DNA from: Hydractinia symbiolongicarpus
Lineage: Eukaryota; Cnidaria; Hydrozoa; Anthoathecata; Hydractiniidae
Reading direction: 5' to 3'
NCBI RefSeq assembly: GCF_029227915.1
Contig: NC_079887.1
Span: 8,122,001-8,186,000 of the forward strand
DNA: 64,000 nt
Positions 48,001-58,650 of the stretch are shown here, piece after piece (position 1 is the first letter of the stretch; every line of letters starts with the position of its first letter). The notes beneath the pieces are model-generated. The model was not told the DNA's origin, did no database searches, and saw only the letters and a list, made by a program, of their open reading frames with translations. Made by a program: the position numbers and the translations under genes.

Positions 48001-51000
48001 AAAATAAATTTTCCTTTTTTCAATTAGTAATATCTCAAACACATTGGATGATGATGAACGGGACGATGACGACAAGTACGTATTTTCTTATCATATGATT
48101 GTGTTAGCTTAAGAGTACACAGTACTTTTAAATCTAACAAATATAAAGTAAGAAATGATCAGCTATTTGGCCTACATCATACAAGTTACAAGATTGTCGC
48201 AAATTTTAAGAGGTCGGGACGAGCAAACCCAATTTTTTATGTTAACCTTAATAAGTCCATCAATTAATGATGACAGAATTTTTTACTTAATCGTTTTGGT
48301 TTGTGTAAAACCTTGAAAAAGCTTGTTAGAAGGTTTTCTTAGTCCCTGTGTACATCTTATTATAATACTTGTTGCCTATCTATGAGCTAATTTAAAATAC
48401 AGGGATCTTGTAATGGAAATAATCACACCTATAATCATAGCAGTAACCTCCGTCTGAATGTGATCAAGATTGCACGAAATAGTTATGCAGGAATATATGT
48501 AGGATGAGCAATTCCCCATGGAATTTTTTACAGGCCTAGTTCTTCAGAATACATCATTTTGTTGATTTTTATGATTTCGTATTTATAATAAATATTTTTT
48601 TAAGCTCTAAGAGACTTAAGTTTGCAAGCTTTGTAAGTAGCTAACAATAAATATTCGCTTTCATCGTGAAACTTTCCAAAAGATTTGAAATTGGTTTCTG
48701 TTGTTTAATCGTAATAAAGACTGTAATATTTTATCTTTTCTTTTTTTCCAGGTGGAGATTCGCAACTCTCAACTTGATGGTAGTGAACTATTTGGTTTTG
48801 TTACTAGAGATGGAATTAAAAACACTGGAAACGTTAGGGTATATGTGTTACCTAAATACTACCTAATCATTAGCTATCGTTTAAAACAGTGGTACACTTT
48901 GCTCTTTCACCACAGCTTATTGCGGTGTTTTTTAAGTCAGAAATGTTTATTGTAAAGTTATTTCGAAATGTTTTTTAATTTTTAATCAAATTACAACTAA
49001 TTATTTTATTTTATAAACCTTTTTTTTGCCTTAGTGAGTCTGTTCAGAGTGTTGAAGTACTTCGAAAAAGTTTGTTATGGCAATTGATTTGGAAAAGTGC
49101 TCATGATTGTTGTGTTAGCAGCAGTGTGAAAGAACTTGTCCACTATGCTGTTAATTTGGCGGTCAAAGCATCATCACCAGAGGTAAGGTGTAGCGACTAT
49201 TAGTTTTTGTAAACCTTCATATTACTGTCGTTACGATTTTTTGTTGTTGTTGTTATTATTGTTGATGAAAATTGGTAACTTGTTTTAAATATTTATATAT
49301 TTTATAAAATTCTGATGTTTAAAAAATAGCAAACAGGAAGTGTTACATAACCCAAACATTATATTTAGACCCATCTGAATTATTTCTTAATTTTTTTCAC
49401 ATGTATCTTGGTATAATTGATCAAAATTGATATAATCTCGTAAATTGTTTATGAAAATGGCTAAAATCAGAAACTTAGGAACTATGATAATAGTGGAAAT
49501 TCTTTTTGATCTATCTATCGATCTAGCCACGATCTATGCAACTTATATAAATATCGAAGCTTATAACAGCTTAGCTAATTTTTTTTAATTTTTTTTTCAA
49601 TTTTTAGAGTTTGCAACTGTGCCAGCTTCTAATAACGTTAATATCACAAATATCGCGATGCATGATGTTAAAATCCAAGCTGCAAGGCGCCTCGGCTTTT
49701 TCTCTTAACTGTTCCAATATGGTGTCCCTCATCGAAGCAAAATGTACAGAGTTATTCGCAGATGATGTGTCACTATCAACGAAAACATGTTTCATTGGTC
49801 AACTGCAACCAAGTTGGCTATCATATCGAATACTTGATTGGATTCTGTCGAAATATAATCAATGTTTTATCAAAGGGAAACATAAGCAGTTGTTAAAAAA
49901 ACCTTTATCTATGAATAAAATTGTAAGTTTTTATTACCTTTTAAATTGTTATTACTTTTGTTGATAAATCCTAAAATAGAGTTTTTTTATTCATTGTATG
50001 CTGTAGAAGTCGATTTATACTTTAAATGACTTTGTTGGTTAAAAGTATTGGAAAAACTGTGTGTTTTTATATTGATTTATAATTTTTAAGTAGTTTTGAA
50101 GCAAAAAGTGTCACTGCTGAAAAAAAATATTAATTTTAAATTTACAAAATTGAACTGATGTAGCTATTTATCATTTATTTCTACAGTAAAAAAAACAGAA
50201 TCGCTCTTCCAATTTTTTTTATTACAGATGAATTTGAACTTATTTTTTTTCTGTTCTTTAGATATATTGTTATTTTTTCCTGTGTCCAAAATCTGAGGTT
50301 AAAGTTTTCAACAAGATTGATACAACACCACTTAAAGATATGTGAGTAGACTCTTTAACACTTTGTTTTTATTTATAAACTCTTTATTAATAAATTAATG
50401 GAACCATGCTGTGTACTTCATTAAGATATTCTGGACAAAGACAGATTTTTAGGGTATTTTAAAGGGGCTACGGAACGGCTGTTGGTTTTAGTGACTTAGT
50501 GACTTACACAAAAGTCGAGCTGATGGTGGCGAAAAACAATGTAATTTACAGACTCGAACATATAGATATTATATCTAGAATTTTTATCTTCTCCAGCCTT
50601 GGTCATGTTTTCATCCAGAATGAGTCTTCATTTCTTTGTAATATAAAAAAATATTGAACCAGCGAGCAAAGTGCGCTGGTCTGTTCATAGCGCAAAACGC
50701 GTTTTTAACCAGTTCGTAGCCCCTTTAAGGTCTTTATATATTTGTTTTTGTTTGTTTTTCAGCAAAAATAATGTTAACAGCTTGTCATCACCGCGAAAAT
50801 CAATCGGATCCATTTTTAGAAAAAACGCAAAAGGTAAAATTTCTTATGAAGGAACGTTTCTTGTATGTTTGATTACGAGTATAGACTTTTGCTCGCTTCA
50901 ATTTGCTTAGTTAAGTGTTTCTTTAAGGGACGCTTATATACAACATTTGTCGGAAACCTGTATTGGTTTCTGATGAGTTATTTCTCCACATTTAAAACTA

Positions 51001-54000
51001 GTCGATAAGCCCCGTGGTAAAATCCACTAAAGCAGAAAAGAAGTAGAAAAGATCATTTATTTGTATGACCCGTTTATATGCATAGAGATTGTTATAGAAA
51101 TATGTGTTTTTAACGAAAGGTTGAAGAGCTATAAGAGTCAGTAAAAAACCACTAATGTACAAAATACAATGTACAAAAATTTTCTGTCAAAATCATTTTG
51201 TGTCTAAAAGTTTATTGACAGATTTAAATCTATATATTTATACCCACTGTCTGTTTATAAACGCTTTTATAGTCGTGTCACGGACACACGAAAAAGCAAA
51301 TTTTATTTTTTGGGGTCAAAATAACTCTACGGTCTTGTGCCTTCTTATGAGAGTGCAACCAAACAGGTTTTAATTATTCCTCTGTGTAGTGACGTAATAA
51401 TTTTAGATTGGAAGATAATGAATTATGCGAAATGCAGCAGAGACTAACAAAATTTACAGGTTGCCGTGCAGGGTCGGAGAATGCTGCAGTAATTTTTTGC
51501 ATGTTTACACTTATTTTTTGCATAACTACACTCATTTTTTGCATAATTACACTCATTTTTTGTATAATTACACTCATTTTTTTGCGTAAGTACACTCTTT
51601 TTGCATAATAACACTCATTTTTTTTATAATAACAGTCATTTTTTTTAATTACACTCATTTTTTGCATAATTACACTCATTTTTTGTTTAAATACACTTAT
51701 TTTTTGCATAATTACACTCTTTTTGCATAATAACACTCATTTTTTTTATAATAACAGTCATTTTTTTTAATTACACTCATTTTTTGCATAATTACACTCA
51801 TTTTTTGTTTAAATACACTCATTTTTTTGCGTAAGTACACTCTTTTTGCATAATAACACTCATTTTTTTTATAATAACAGTCATTTTTTTTAATTACACT
51901 CATTTTTTGCATAATTACACTCATTTTTTGTTTAAATACACTTATTTTTTGCATAATTACACTCTTTTTGCATAATTACATTTTTTTTTCAGGTGAGACA
52001 CCTTTACAAATTGCATGCATTAAAAACAACGCTTCTAAGGTAAAAGAACTACTGGCATTAGGAGCGGATCCGAATTCGAAAGATAATGCGGGTTGGACTC
52101 CTCTTCATGAAGCTTGTAATTTTGGTCACCTGAAATGTGTAGAAGAGTTGCTAAACTCAAAAGGTATTAACGTTTATACAAATTTTTCCTCGCTGTTTTT
52201 GTATGTACTGTAAAAAACAACAACCCAAAAAATTAAATTAAAAATTGTTTGTGAAAACTAAAACTATATTTTTCTAAATTATAAAAAACACATACTATTA
52301 AACCAAGTTGTCAAAAAAAATAATATGTAGTACCAAGTTCGTAAATAAACTAAAATATAACAAACAAAGCCCGGGTAATTTGAACATTGATTTGACATTG
52401 ATTTGACTAAGAAATGTTTTCTTAAATGCAACGCAACTTACTTTAGGCAACTGGTAGAAATGACATCAGTAAGGATTGCATACTCAAGTGTTTTTTATGA
52501 TGTTCTGAGGATACGATTAGGATATAAGATTATTAGGATATTAGGATTCAATCTTGTTTTAATCTTAATAAACACTAAAACGAAACTACAGCTCGAGGAA
52601 TATAATCACACTAATCACACCTTTTTTCAAATATTGCGCTTTGTAATTCAAGTTAAAACGATAAGCCAGCGTGACTTGAAAGGTCACGCCTGCCATTACG
52701 ACCAAAATTTTGACAGAATTAATTCGATGTTATATAGTTGTAGGAGGAATTATCAAAATTGGAATGTAATTCATCAAGTCAGTGGCCAAAAAAGTAAATA
52801 AAAAACAAATGCTAAAAATTATGGTATTGTTAATGGTTAATCGTCAGTGTTATTTTTACCTCAAAAGTTTGCGACATATGTAATATTCTTCGTACTTTGT
52901 TTTCTTTCTAGTTTCTCCATTTCAGAAATTTTATTTTAATATTAATCTTAGTTGTATTTTTTAATCACAAAAGAAGCATTGAAGCAAATTTTGAGGCAAA
53001 AATAATACTGGATGTAAAAATATGAAATATGCAACAATGTGATCTAAAATGATATTTTTAGTAAACATTTGAAAACGAAACATTTTTAATTTTTGACCCG
53101 TTTGTGACAAACTAGTCAGTGACACGTGGACTTTTCCACGGGTCGCCCGTCCTTTTTATACCGCATTGCGTGTGTCTCGCTACTTACGCAGCTAAGCTAA
53201 CATTTTGAATGACAGACTTATACGGCTATTATTAAAGAGACTAGTCGTTAGCCCGTGGAAAAAACCACGGGGTCGCCCGTCCTTTAAATTAAACCGTTCC
53301 AACAAAGTGGACAGAAATATATCGCATTTGGTATTGATGCGCATTTTAAAATTTCGTGTTTCCGTTACGGGACACGGCTTTCGCGGACACACAGACAGAC
53401 AGACGACGGCTATTATTAAAGAGATTACATTGTTTAGATTTGAATCTATATGTAACCAGTCCTGAAGGAATAACAGCGCTTCACGATGCAGTAGAGAACG
53501 ATCACATCAAAGTAGTGGAGGCTCTGTTGCGAAGAGGCGGTAAGTTGACACTTCCCCACAGTGCTTTTTCATCAACTCGTGTGTAATTTTGATGTGATAA
53601 AGCGTTATTATTTCCAACGAATCCCTTTTTATATTGACCCTAAAAATAGGATGGACCCTTCTAAAAGTTATTTAAAAAAATCATATAGAAAGAAAATCTC
53701 TTAAATTCTTAACAAATCAATTCTCAACCTTAGGAATATTAAAAATTTAGATATCCTTCTTATTTTTTACTGCTCAATCACCATTAATGAGATGAGAATT
53801 TGTTTTTTTATGTTATGTTTTTATGTCGAATTTAAATCCTATATTTTTGACTCAGTCAGTTATTCAAACTATGTTCATTGTATTAAAAAGAGCTTTTTTT
53901 ATTGTTTTACAACAAAAACCAAATTCGTTTTTTAAAAATTTATCCTTAATTGTTTTTAATTTTCTTTTCGAAGTACCTTTAGTCGCAACAAAATTTCTGC

Positions 54001-54765
54001 TTAATTCTGTTAGACATCCTTAAGGTCTGTTTATTTTTGAGGCAGAACGGGACGATTTCTGCAATTCCTCTCTCATTAATATACTAAAAATCACTTTGTG
54101 TTTATATTAAAAAAAATTCTTACTCAGGCGGGACGGGTTTTTTTTATAAAATACAACCGTCCCGGGATAAACAAGAAATTCTTTCGCATAATTTGATCGA
54201 AAGAAAATAATCCCGACAACCTTTTTTCCATATAAAGGTAGGACAAAATCATTCCGACAAACGTCCCGTCCTGTCTCTCGTATAAACATCCGCTGAGGTT
54301 CACGTTCTTTTTCAAGGCTAAGTATCCTGAAAAATTACAATTAAAAGTTTATTAATATTCATTTTTAAGTTTGTTTCATCCGCAGGTCGCAAGTTGATGA
54401 CTATGAAAACAGAAAACAACAAAAGCGCTTTTGATTTTATTCATTCCCCAACCATGATGAAACTTTTTGAAAAATACAAAAGCCATGAAGGAGAAAATGT
54501 CTCGAACTCTACGAAGGAGTATTTGGATAGCAGTATTTACGAAAAAATTGGTAAGGTATCACTGACATCGATGGAAGAATATCTCTACATGTTGCTCATG
54601 ATTATACGTTCCTTGACATCTACGGAGGAGTGTATTATGGATGAAGAAGTGTTAAGAACTCAATGGCGTCTTTTTAAAGAGCATATTAATCACTTGAACA
54701 CACACACTTCACTAAAAGTAAAGATTTACGTGAAAAACATTGAAAACGCGTTGGGTGTAAGCTAG
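36046..54765 (+). CDS. SLF1: SLF1 (SMC5-SMC6 localisation factor 1), 17 coding exons
   Basis: Exons: 36046-36159, 41240-41318, 42158-42395, 43677-43857, 45098-46603, 46864-46899, 47083-47244, 47591-47772, 48028-48075, 48752-48838, 49035-49182, 49608-49922, 50262-50341, 50763-50833, 51993-52163, 53438-53539, 54386-54765. Total 3900 nt (1299 aa), phases matching at all 16 junctions. Two N-terminal BRCT domains (about residues 8-95 and 118-205; [32 protein letters not shown]) come first. A 500-residue disordered S/K-rich linker encoded mostly by exon 5 follows, then a helical region and ankyrin repeats at about 1083-1190 ([40 protein letters not shown]). Known SLF1 binds phosphorylated RAD18 through BRCTs and brings SMC5/6 to damaged DNA. 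The linker carries IIDLLSDDE (SUMO-interacting-like) and QKTIVEMF (PIP-like). The domain order makes the call firm; single exon edges may shift by a few bases. Confidence 0.92.
36596..36866 (-). pseudogene. 5'-truncated LINE, copy B (SLF1 intron 1)
   Basis: Same family and orientation as the fragment at 34743-35385: CATCATTCTCGGCTTAACGTC at the 3' end, then ATGCTGGCATGGGTTGG and TTAATGACCCTCTTCCAATC. Only about 270 bp is kept, covering the 3' UTR and the last codons of the ORF. Confidence 0.8.
37156..37958 (-). pseudogene. dead transposase with [10 protein letters not shown] motif (SLF1 intron 1)
   Basis: Minus-strand frames read [20 protein letters not shown], then [20 protein letters not shown], and after several stops [19 protein letters not shown] and [10 protein letters not shown]. 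The motif [18 protein letters not shown] and the later W-rich stretch occur in a transposase family common in fish and cnidarian genomes; I am not sure of the superfamily (Kolobok is a possibility). At least six stops show decay. Three forward-strand frames here are shadows. Confidence 0.6.
38270..38690. repeat. 53-bp tandem satellite, about 8 copies (SLF1 intron 1)
   Basis: Each unit contains GTTTAAAAACGAAAAGCGGC then GATAGAAATGTTTTTTAA and ATCGCATTTTAAAA. Copies start near 38280, 38331, 38386, 38439, 38492, 38545, 38598 and 38650 and differ by a few bases each. Confidence 0.9.
39095..39290. repeat. GAAACGATT-rich repeat related to the SERINC intron 1 element
   Basis: Dense spaced copies of GAAACGA/GAAACAAA and related words, similar in style to 3133-3425. 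No terminal repeats could be set. Confidence 0.35.
39731..40599. mobile_element. hAT-like non-autonomous element with 8-bp target duplication
   Basis: The left end AGCCCTTAAAATTAG and right end CTAATTTTAGGGCT are inverted repeats, followed inward by ACGTCGGCA/TGCCGACGT blocks. The direct repeats GCATATTC at 39723-39730 and 40600-40607 are an exact 8-bp target duplication, the hAT length. It is 869 bp with no recognised transposase. Confidence 0.8.
51490..51990. repeat. about 21-bp satellite with higher-order repeat, ending at SLF1 exon 15 acceptor
   Basis: Units of the type TTTTTTGCATAATTACACTCA are repeated with variants (GCGTAAG, TATAATAACAGTC). A larger period of about 125-130 bp is visible from 51590 on. 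The array runs directly into the polypyrimidine tract and AG at 51992. Confidence 0.9.
53112..53240 (-). mobile_element. non-autonomous Helitron-like element 1
   Basis: On the minus strand it starts TCTCTTTAATAATAGCCG and ends with a hairpin CCGTGGAAAAGTCCACGTG, then TCACTGACTAG. 5'-TC, a sub-terminal hairpin, 3'-CTAG and a following host T are Helitron hallmarks. Its middle (TAGCTTAGCTGCG, GTAGCGAGAC, GCAATGCGGTATAAAAAGGA) matches the copy at 58416-58552. Confidence 0.75.
53241..53424 (-). mobile_element. non-autonomous Helitron-like element 2, head-to-tail with element 1
   Basis: On the minus strand it starts TCTCTTTAATAATAGCCGTC after a host A (complement of 53425), and ends CCCGTGGTTTTTTCCACGGG, then CTAACGACTAG. 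The CTAG end directly abuts the TC start of element 1. It lies 13 bp upstream of SLF1 exon 16. Confidence 0.75.
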
Positions 54766-57439
54766 CTTGCATCTACTATTTAAAACTGGTTTTAATTCTA
54801 ATTTTTGGGTGTTCGAACAACCTTGCAGGAAGAACTGATTGGACAGTGATGAAAGGTTTTTTCCCACCAGCCCTTCGTTATCCTTGTCCTTCACATCCTC
54901 TCTCTATTGTACGTAAGCTTTTTCTGCCCAATTTTCCAACTACTCTATAGTCTACTATATATTACGTTCATGTTAGTAGTGCGATTTTCGTTCTCTCATT
55001 CTCATAAAAACATCTAGGAAATAACGCCCTCGCATAAACACCATCCACCCCCCACAACCTTATTTCAGCTTCAATTGAGAAAATGTTTATACAACGATGT
55101 TCTTACGGAACGAATAGTGAGCAAATTTTTTGATTTTTCAACACTTGTGTGTAACAATAAGGGCAAAAACTTCCCTTGGAGTTGCAGAGTTTTTGATTTT
55201 GTTTTGTTATTTTTAAATAAACGCCAATGTCACAAACGCCCATTTGTCTGATCTCGAAAAAGATTTTTTATCCGATGTAGAGTTTTCAGAAGAACGCTTC
55301 ATTGAGTGTATGCATTATAGATTGTAGATTTGACACTATTTTTGTTTAGCACGACATGAAGTTGGAACTGGGGTGATTTTATATGTACATATCTTAATAT
55401 TTGGTTTTTATTTTTTCGGTATGTATTTTACAACATTTGGTAGATTTATTGATTTTTGTGTAACATTTGAAGGAATCAATCAAAAAAGTAGAAAGCATTC
55501 CTGCTTTTGTAATCAATTGAGATTCATACAGGGATCCATCTTTACTTCAACTTGCTTCATTACAAATGATATCTGTTTCGTGTGTGTTCAAATTGTTTCA
55601 CAAATAAGGAAAAACAGTAAAATTCAAGATTTAAGCAAAACATAGAATCGTTGTTTGTAATTACTGTTCGTTTAATTATCCTGTTTCAAGCTATTGTACG
55701 TCATAAAAAATTGAAATGTTTTGCAGTCAGTTTTGTCTCTTAGTAAAATAACTATATTTCTGCACGTATTTTTGCGCCAAAAACCCTTTGCACGTATTCC
55801 GCGCCAAAACTCTTTGCACGTATTTTCGCGCCAAAACCCTTGCACCTTTTTTGTACAAATTTCGTGCACTGGACAATTTTTTACGTAAGTTCGTGTATAT
55901 TAGAATAAGTGTATCACAAGTTTCCTTAGAACATAACTCTCTACCTTATCGGTAAAAAAAGTCGGCAAAAAGTGACTAAATTTTAGCTAGGTGACTAATA
56001 TTTTTGCCGACTAAAATTTTTGCCGACTTTTTTATTACCGACCTAACTTTTTTTCCGACCACCTTTTTGCCTTTTTTTCTTCCTTGTTGCTATTTTTCAT
56101 CAGTTTTATGCAATTATTCCTTATTACTGACTAAATGCAAAAATTTCGTCGGGAAAAAGTGACTAAATTTTGTCCAAGTGACTAATTTTTTTTCCGACTT
56201 TTTATTTTGACTTAATTTTTAGTTTTTCTCACTTTAGTCAGCAAACCTAGATCGATATCTACCTTAAATTCGTTTTACAGCTTTTTGTCGAAAAATTTTA
56301 TATTCCTCACACTCGGGTTATATGTTGCCGAGAATGTTACAAAGAATGTTACAAAGAATGTTAAAAGCAACAACCTGCTACAGGAAAAAAAATCCAAAAT
56401 GGCGATACTCAAAGTTTGAAGTATTTTTCAAGATCAAGCTTGTTGGTTTTAGCAAGAACTGAACTGAAGAATAAAAACAACATTTGGACGTGTTTCAGGT
56501 GTCAACACCTGTTATCAAGATATAACTAATAGTTACAATGTGAAAAATTATATAGTAAATGAATATATAGTAATATATAGTAAAAGTATATAGTAGAAAT
56601 ATATAGTAACATATAGTAATATATAGTAAAAATATATAGTAATATATAGTTAAAATATATAGTAATATATAGTTAAAATATATATAGTAAATAAATTATA
56701 TAAAAGTTATATACCTATGGCTTTGATACTTCTTAGTTTTATATTTATTTATTAAGCACCAGCATGATGAATTTTGACGTTCCATATACGTCTCACAACC
56801 TCATTGTCTTTACTTGAAATTACCCTTTTCTGTGATATTCTTATAATAGAAAAGATAAATAATTTTGTTAGGTTTAAATTAGAATTTAAAACTTCATTAT
56901 TTTATTTCATCGTGGAGGATCATTCTGTAAGTTTCGTTATGTGATTGATCCATTGAAAGGCGAGTTTTTTCTTTTTCACGCGAATTGTGTAAAAACCAGA
57001 AAATATGTTAAGTAACATTTACTTAGCTATCAGAAACTTTAAACAGAATGTAAAAATTCTCTCTAAAACAAGCAGATGGTGGCATTTTGAACTATTTTCA
57101 AGCTTTCAATAATGCCACAAGAAAAAGGGTGGCATAAGCCAAAATTTATTGCTGCCATTTTGTTCCTTTTATGACGTACTAAATTTGCTAAGTTTAATTG
57201 CATTTGGAAAAGCCAAAACAGCCCTCAGTCATATTTTGAAATACGAAGGACCGAATAAGCTTAGTAAAATATAGAGAAAGAAGAATTAGGCTCTATGGTC
57301 AATTGTTGACCTGACAGCTATAGAGAGATCACAACATGGAGGTTTTGTTATGACAATTTCATCGTCTTTTAAAAAATTTTCGTTTAAAAGAGTTGAACAT
57401 AGGATGACTTTGTTGACACGAATCGATGCAAGTAATTTC

Positions 57440-57543
57440 CAACCTCGTCCCCAGGGCTTGTTAGAATCTTTACATTTATATAAAATATAAATAAAAATAT
57501 AAATTATATAAAAGGCCTAAGAAGTCCTTGGGACGAAGTTAGT
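57440..57543. mobile_element. short MITE of the CCTCGTCCCAGGGC family
   Basis: Begins CAACCTCGTCCCCAGGGCTT and ends AAGTCCTTGGGACGAAGTTAG, so about 100 bp lies between inverted 17-bp termini. The interior is AT-rich. Related termini recur at about 14207, 16791, 17340, 57660, 57960, 58207-58305, 58793, 58861, 59683-59768 and 63219. Confidence 0.6.
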
Positions 57544-58206
57544 TAATTAACCACTTTTTGCGTTAAAAACTACTTAACGCTAATTGCCCCCGTGTTAATT
57601 TCGTGAAATAACAACCTCATTCCTAGATATCTTCTACGGGCAGCAAAACGGCGTAAAAATGCCCTGAGGACGAGGTTGGCGTAGTAAAAACGAAAGCTCT
57701 AATTACCACTACGAAATGAAAATGACGTTTAGGAAACAATTTGTTTAGAGTGAAATATTAGACCAAATTTAAACACTGTCAATATTATTAAAAAAATCGA
57801 AACAGCTCAACTTGGGTTCTGTTTTTGGAACCTCTCAATTACAAAGTATAAAACGGTCCTCTTCTTCAAGTTGAACCTTGGTTGAACTAAGATTGCAGAA
57901 AATTTAATCTGCTTTTATAAAGAAATATTTGACATCATCTCTCATATCCAAAAGGCAAAAAACCCTGGGGACGAGGGTGGCAATCAAATTACAAAAGACG
58001 GCATCGATGAACCGTCGGACGTCGTAAAGCATGGTAGATGTTTCATTTACCATCAACAAGGATAATGAAACAGTGGGAGATGAATGATTTATTGTTTTCA
58101 AATATAAATATTGTGTTTAAAATTCTGTTGTTTATTATTTAGTTCCTCTTTGTAGGTCCCGTTCTTAACCGTGAAATCTAATTCATCTTTTGGAGGCTAA
58201 AAAGTG

Positions 58207-58305
58207 GAAATTACGCAATCTTATTCCCAGAGCTTTTTTTTATTTTGTGATATCTGTGATAGCGGTATATCGGAAAGCGAAAAAGAAGCTCTGGGACGAG
58301 ATTGA
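58207..58305. mobile_element. short MITE of the CCTCGTCCCAGGGC family, diverged
   Basis: The left GCAATCTTATTCCCAGAGCT and right AGCTCTGGGACGAGATTG form an inverted pair around about 60 bp. Same family as 57440-57543 with mutated ends. Confidence 0.5.
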
Positions 58306-58310
58306 AAATT

Positions 58311-58650
58311 ATAGTATTTAATTTTTTCTATCATTTTTGTATTTTACAAACAAATAAATATGTAGCATGTAAATATTGTAGTAAAAAGGAAGAAAGAAAG
58401 AAAATAAAGAGAACATCTTATATATTATAATGCCCGTATACGTCTGTCTGTCACGCAAAATGGTAGCTTAGCTGCGCAGGTAGCGAGACGCACGCAATGC
58501 GGTATAAAAAGGACGGGCGAACCCGTAGATTTTTCCACGCGCTAACGACTATAGTATTTAATTTTTTCTATCATTTTTGTATTTTACAAACAAATAATAT
58601 AAGTATTGTAGTAAAAAGAAAGAGAGAAAGAAAGAAAATAAAGACAAAAT
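58311..58650. repeat. pair of ~100-bp direct repeats flanking a Helitron
   Basis: ATAGTATTTAATTTTTTCTA and the following ATCATTTTTGTATTTTACAA occur at 58311 and again at 58551; both copies continue to a GAAAGAAAGAAAATAAAGA tract. The Helitron-like copy sits exactly between them. Confidence 0.85.
58416..58552 (+). mobile_element. non-autonomous Helitron-like element 3
   Basis: Starts A|TCTTATATATTATAATGCCC, then GTATACGTCTGTCTGTCACG and the shared middle TAGCTTAGCTGCGCAGGTAG. It ends with a decayed hairpin and CTAACGACTAT (CTAG expected). Close match to the two copies in the SLF1 intron. Confidence 0.7.

Larger units (their letters stand above)
54766..58310. other. SLF1 3' flank, repeat-rich, no firm gene
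   Basis: Contains the SLF1 3' UTR, then three ~29-bp units GCACGTATTTTCGCGCCAAA(AACCCTTT) at about 55758-55846, a GTCGGCAAAAAGTGACTAAA-type repeat pair at 55946-56220, a TATATAGTAA microsatellite at 56555-56700 and MITE termini with CCTCGTCCCCAGGGC from 57440. Short frames here are not recognised. Confidence 0.45.

Noticed and set aside
52403-52801. 132-codon frame in SLF1 intron 15
   Set aside because: No family resemblance; it lies inside an intron whose flanking exons join in phase.
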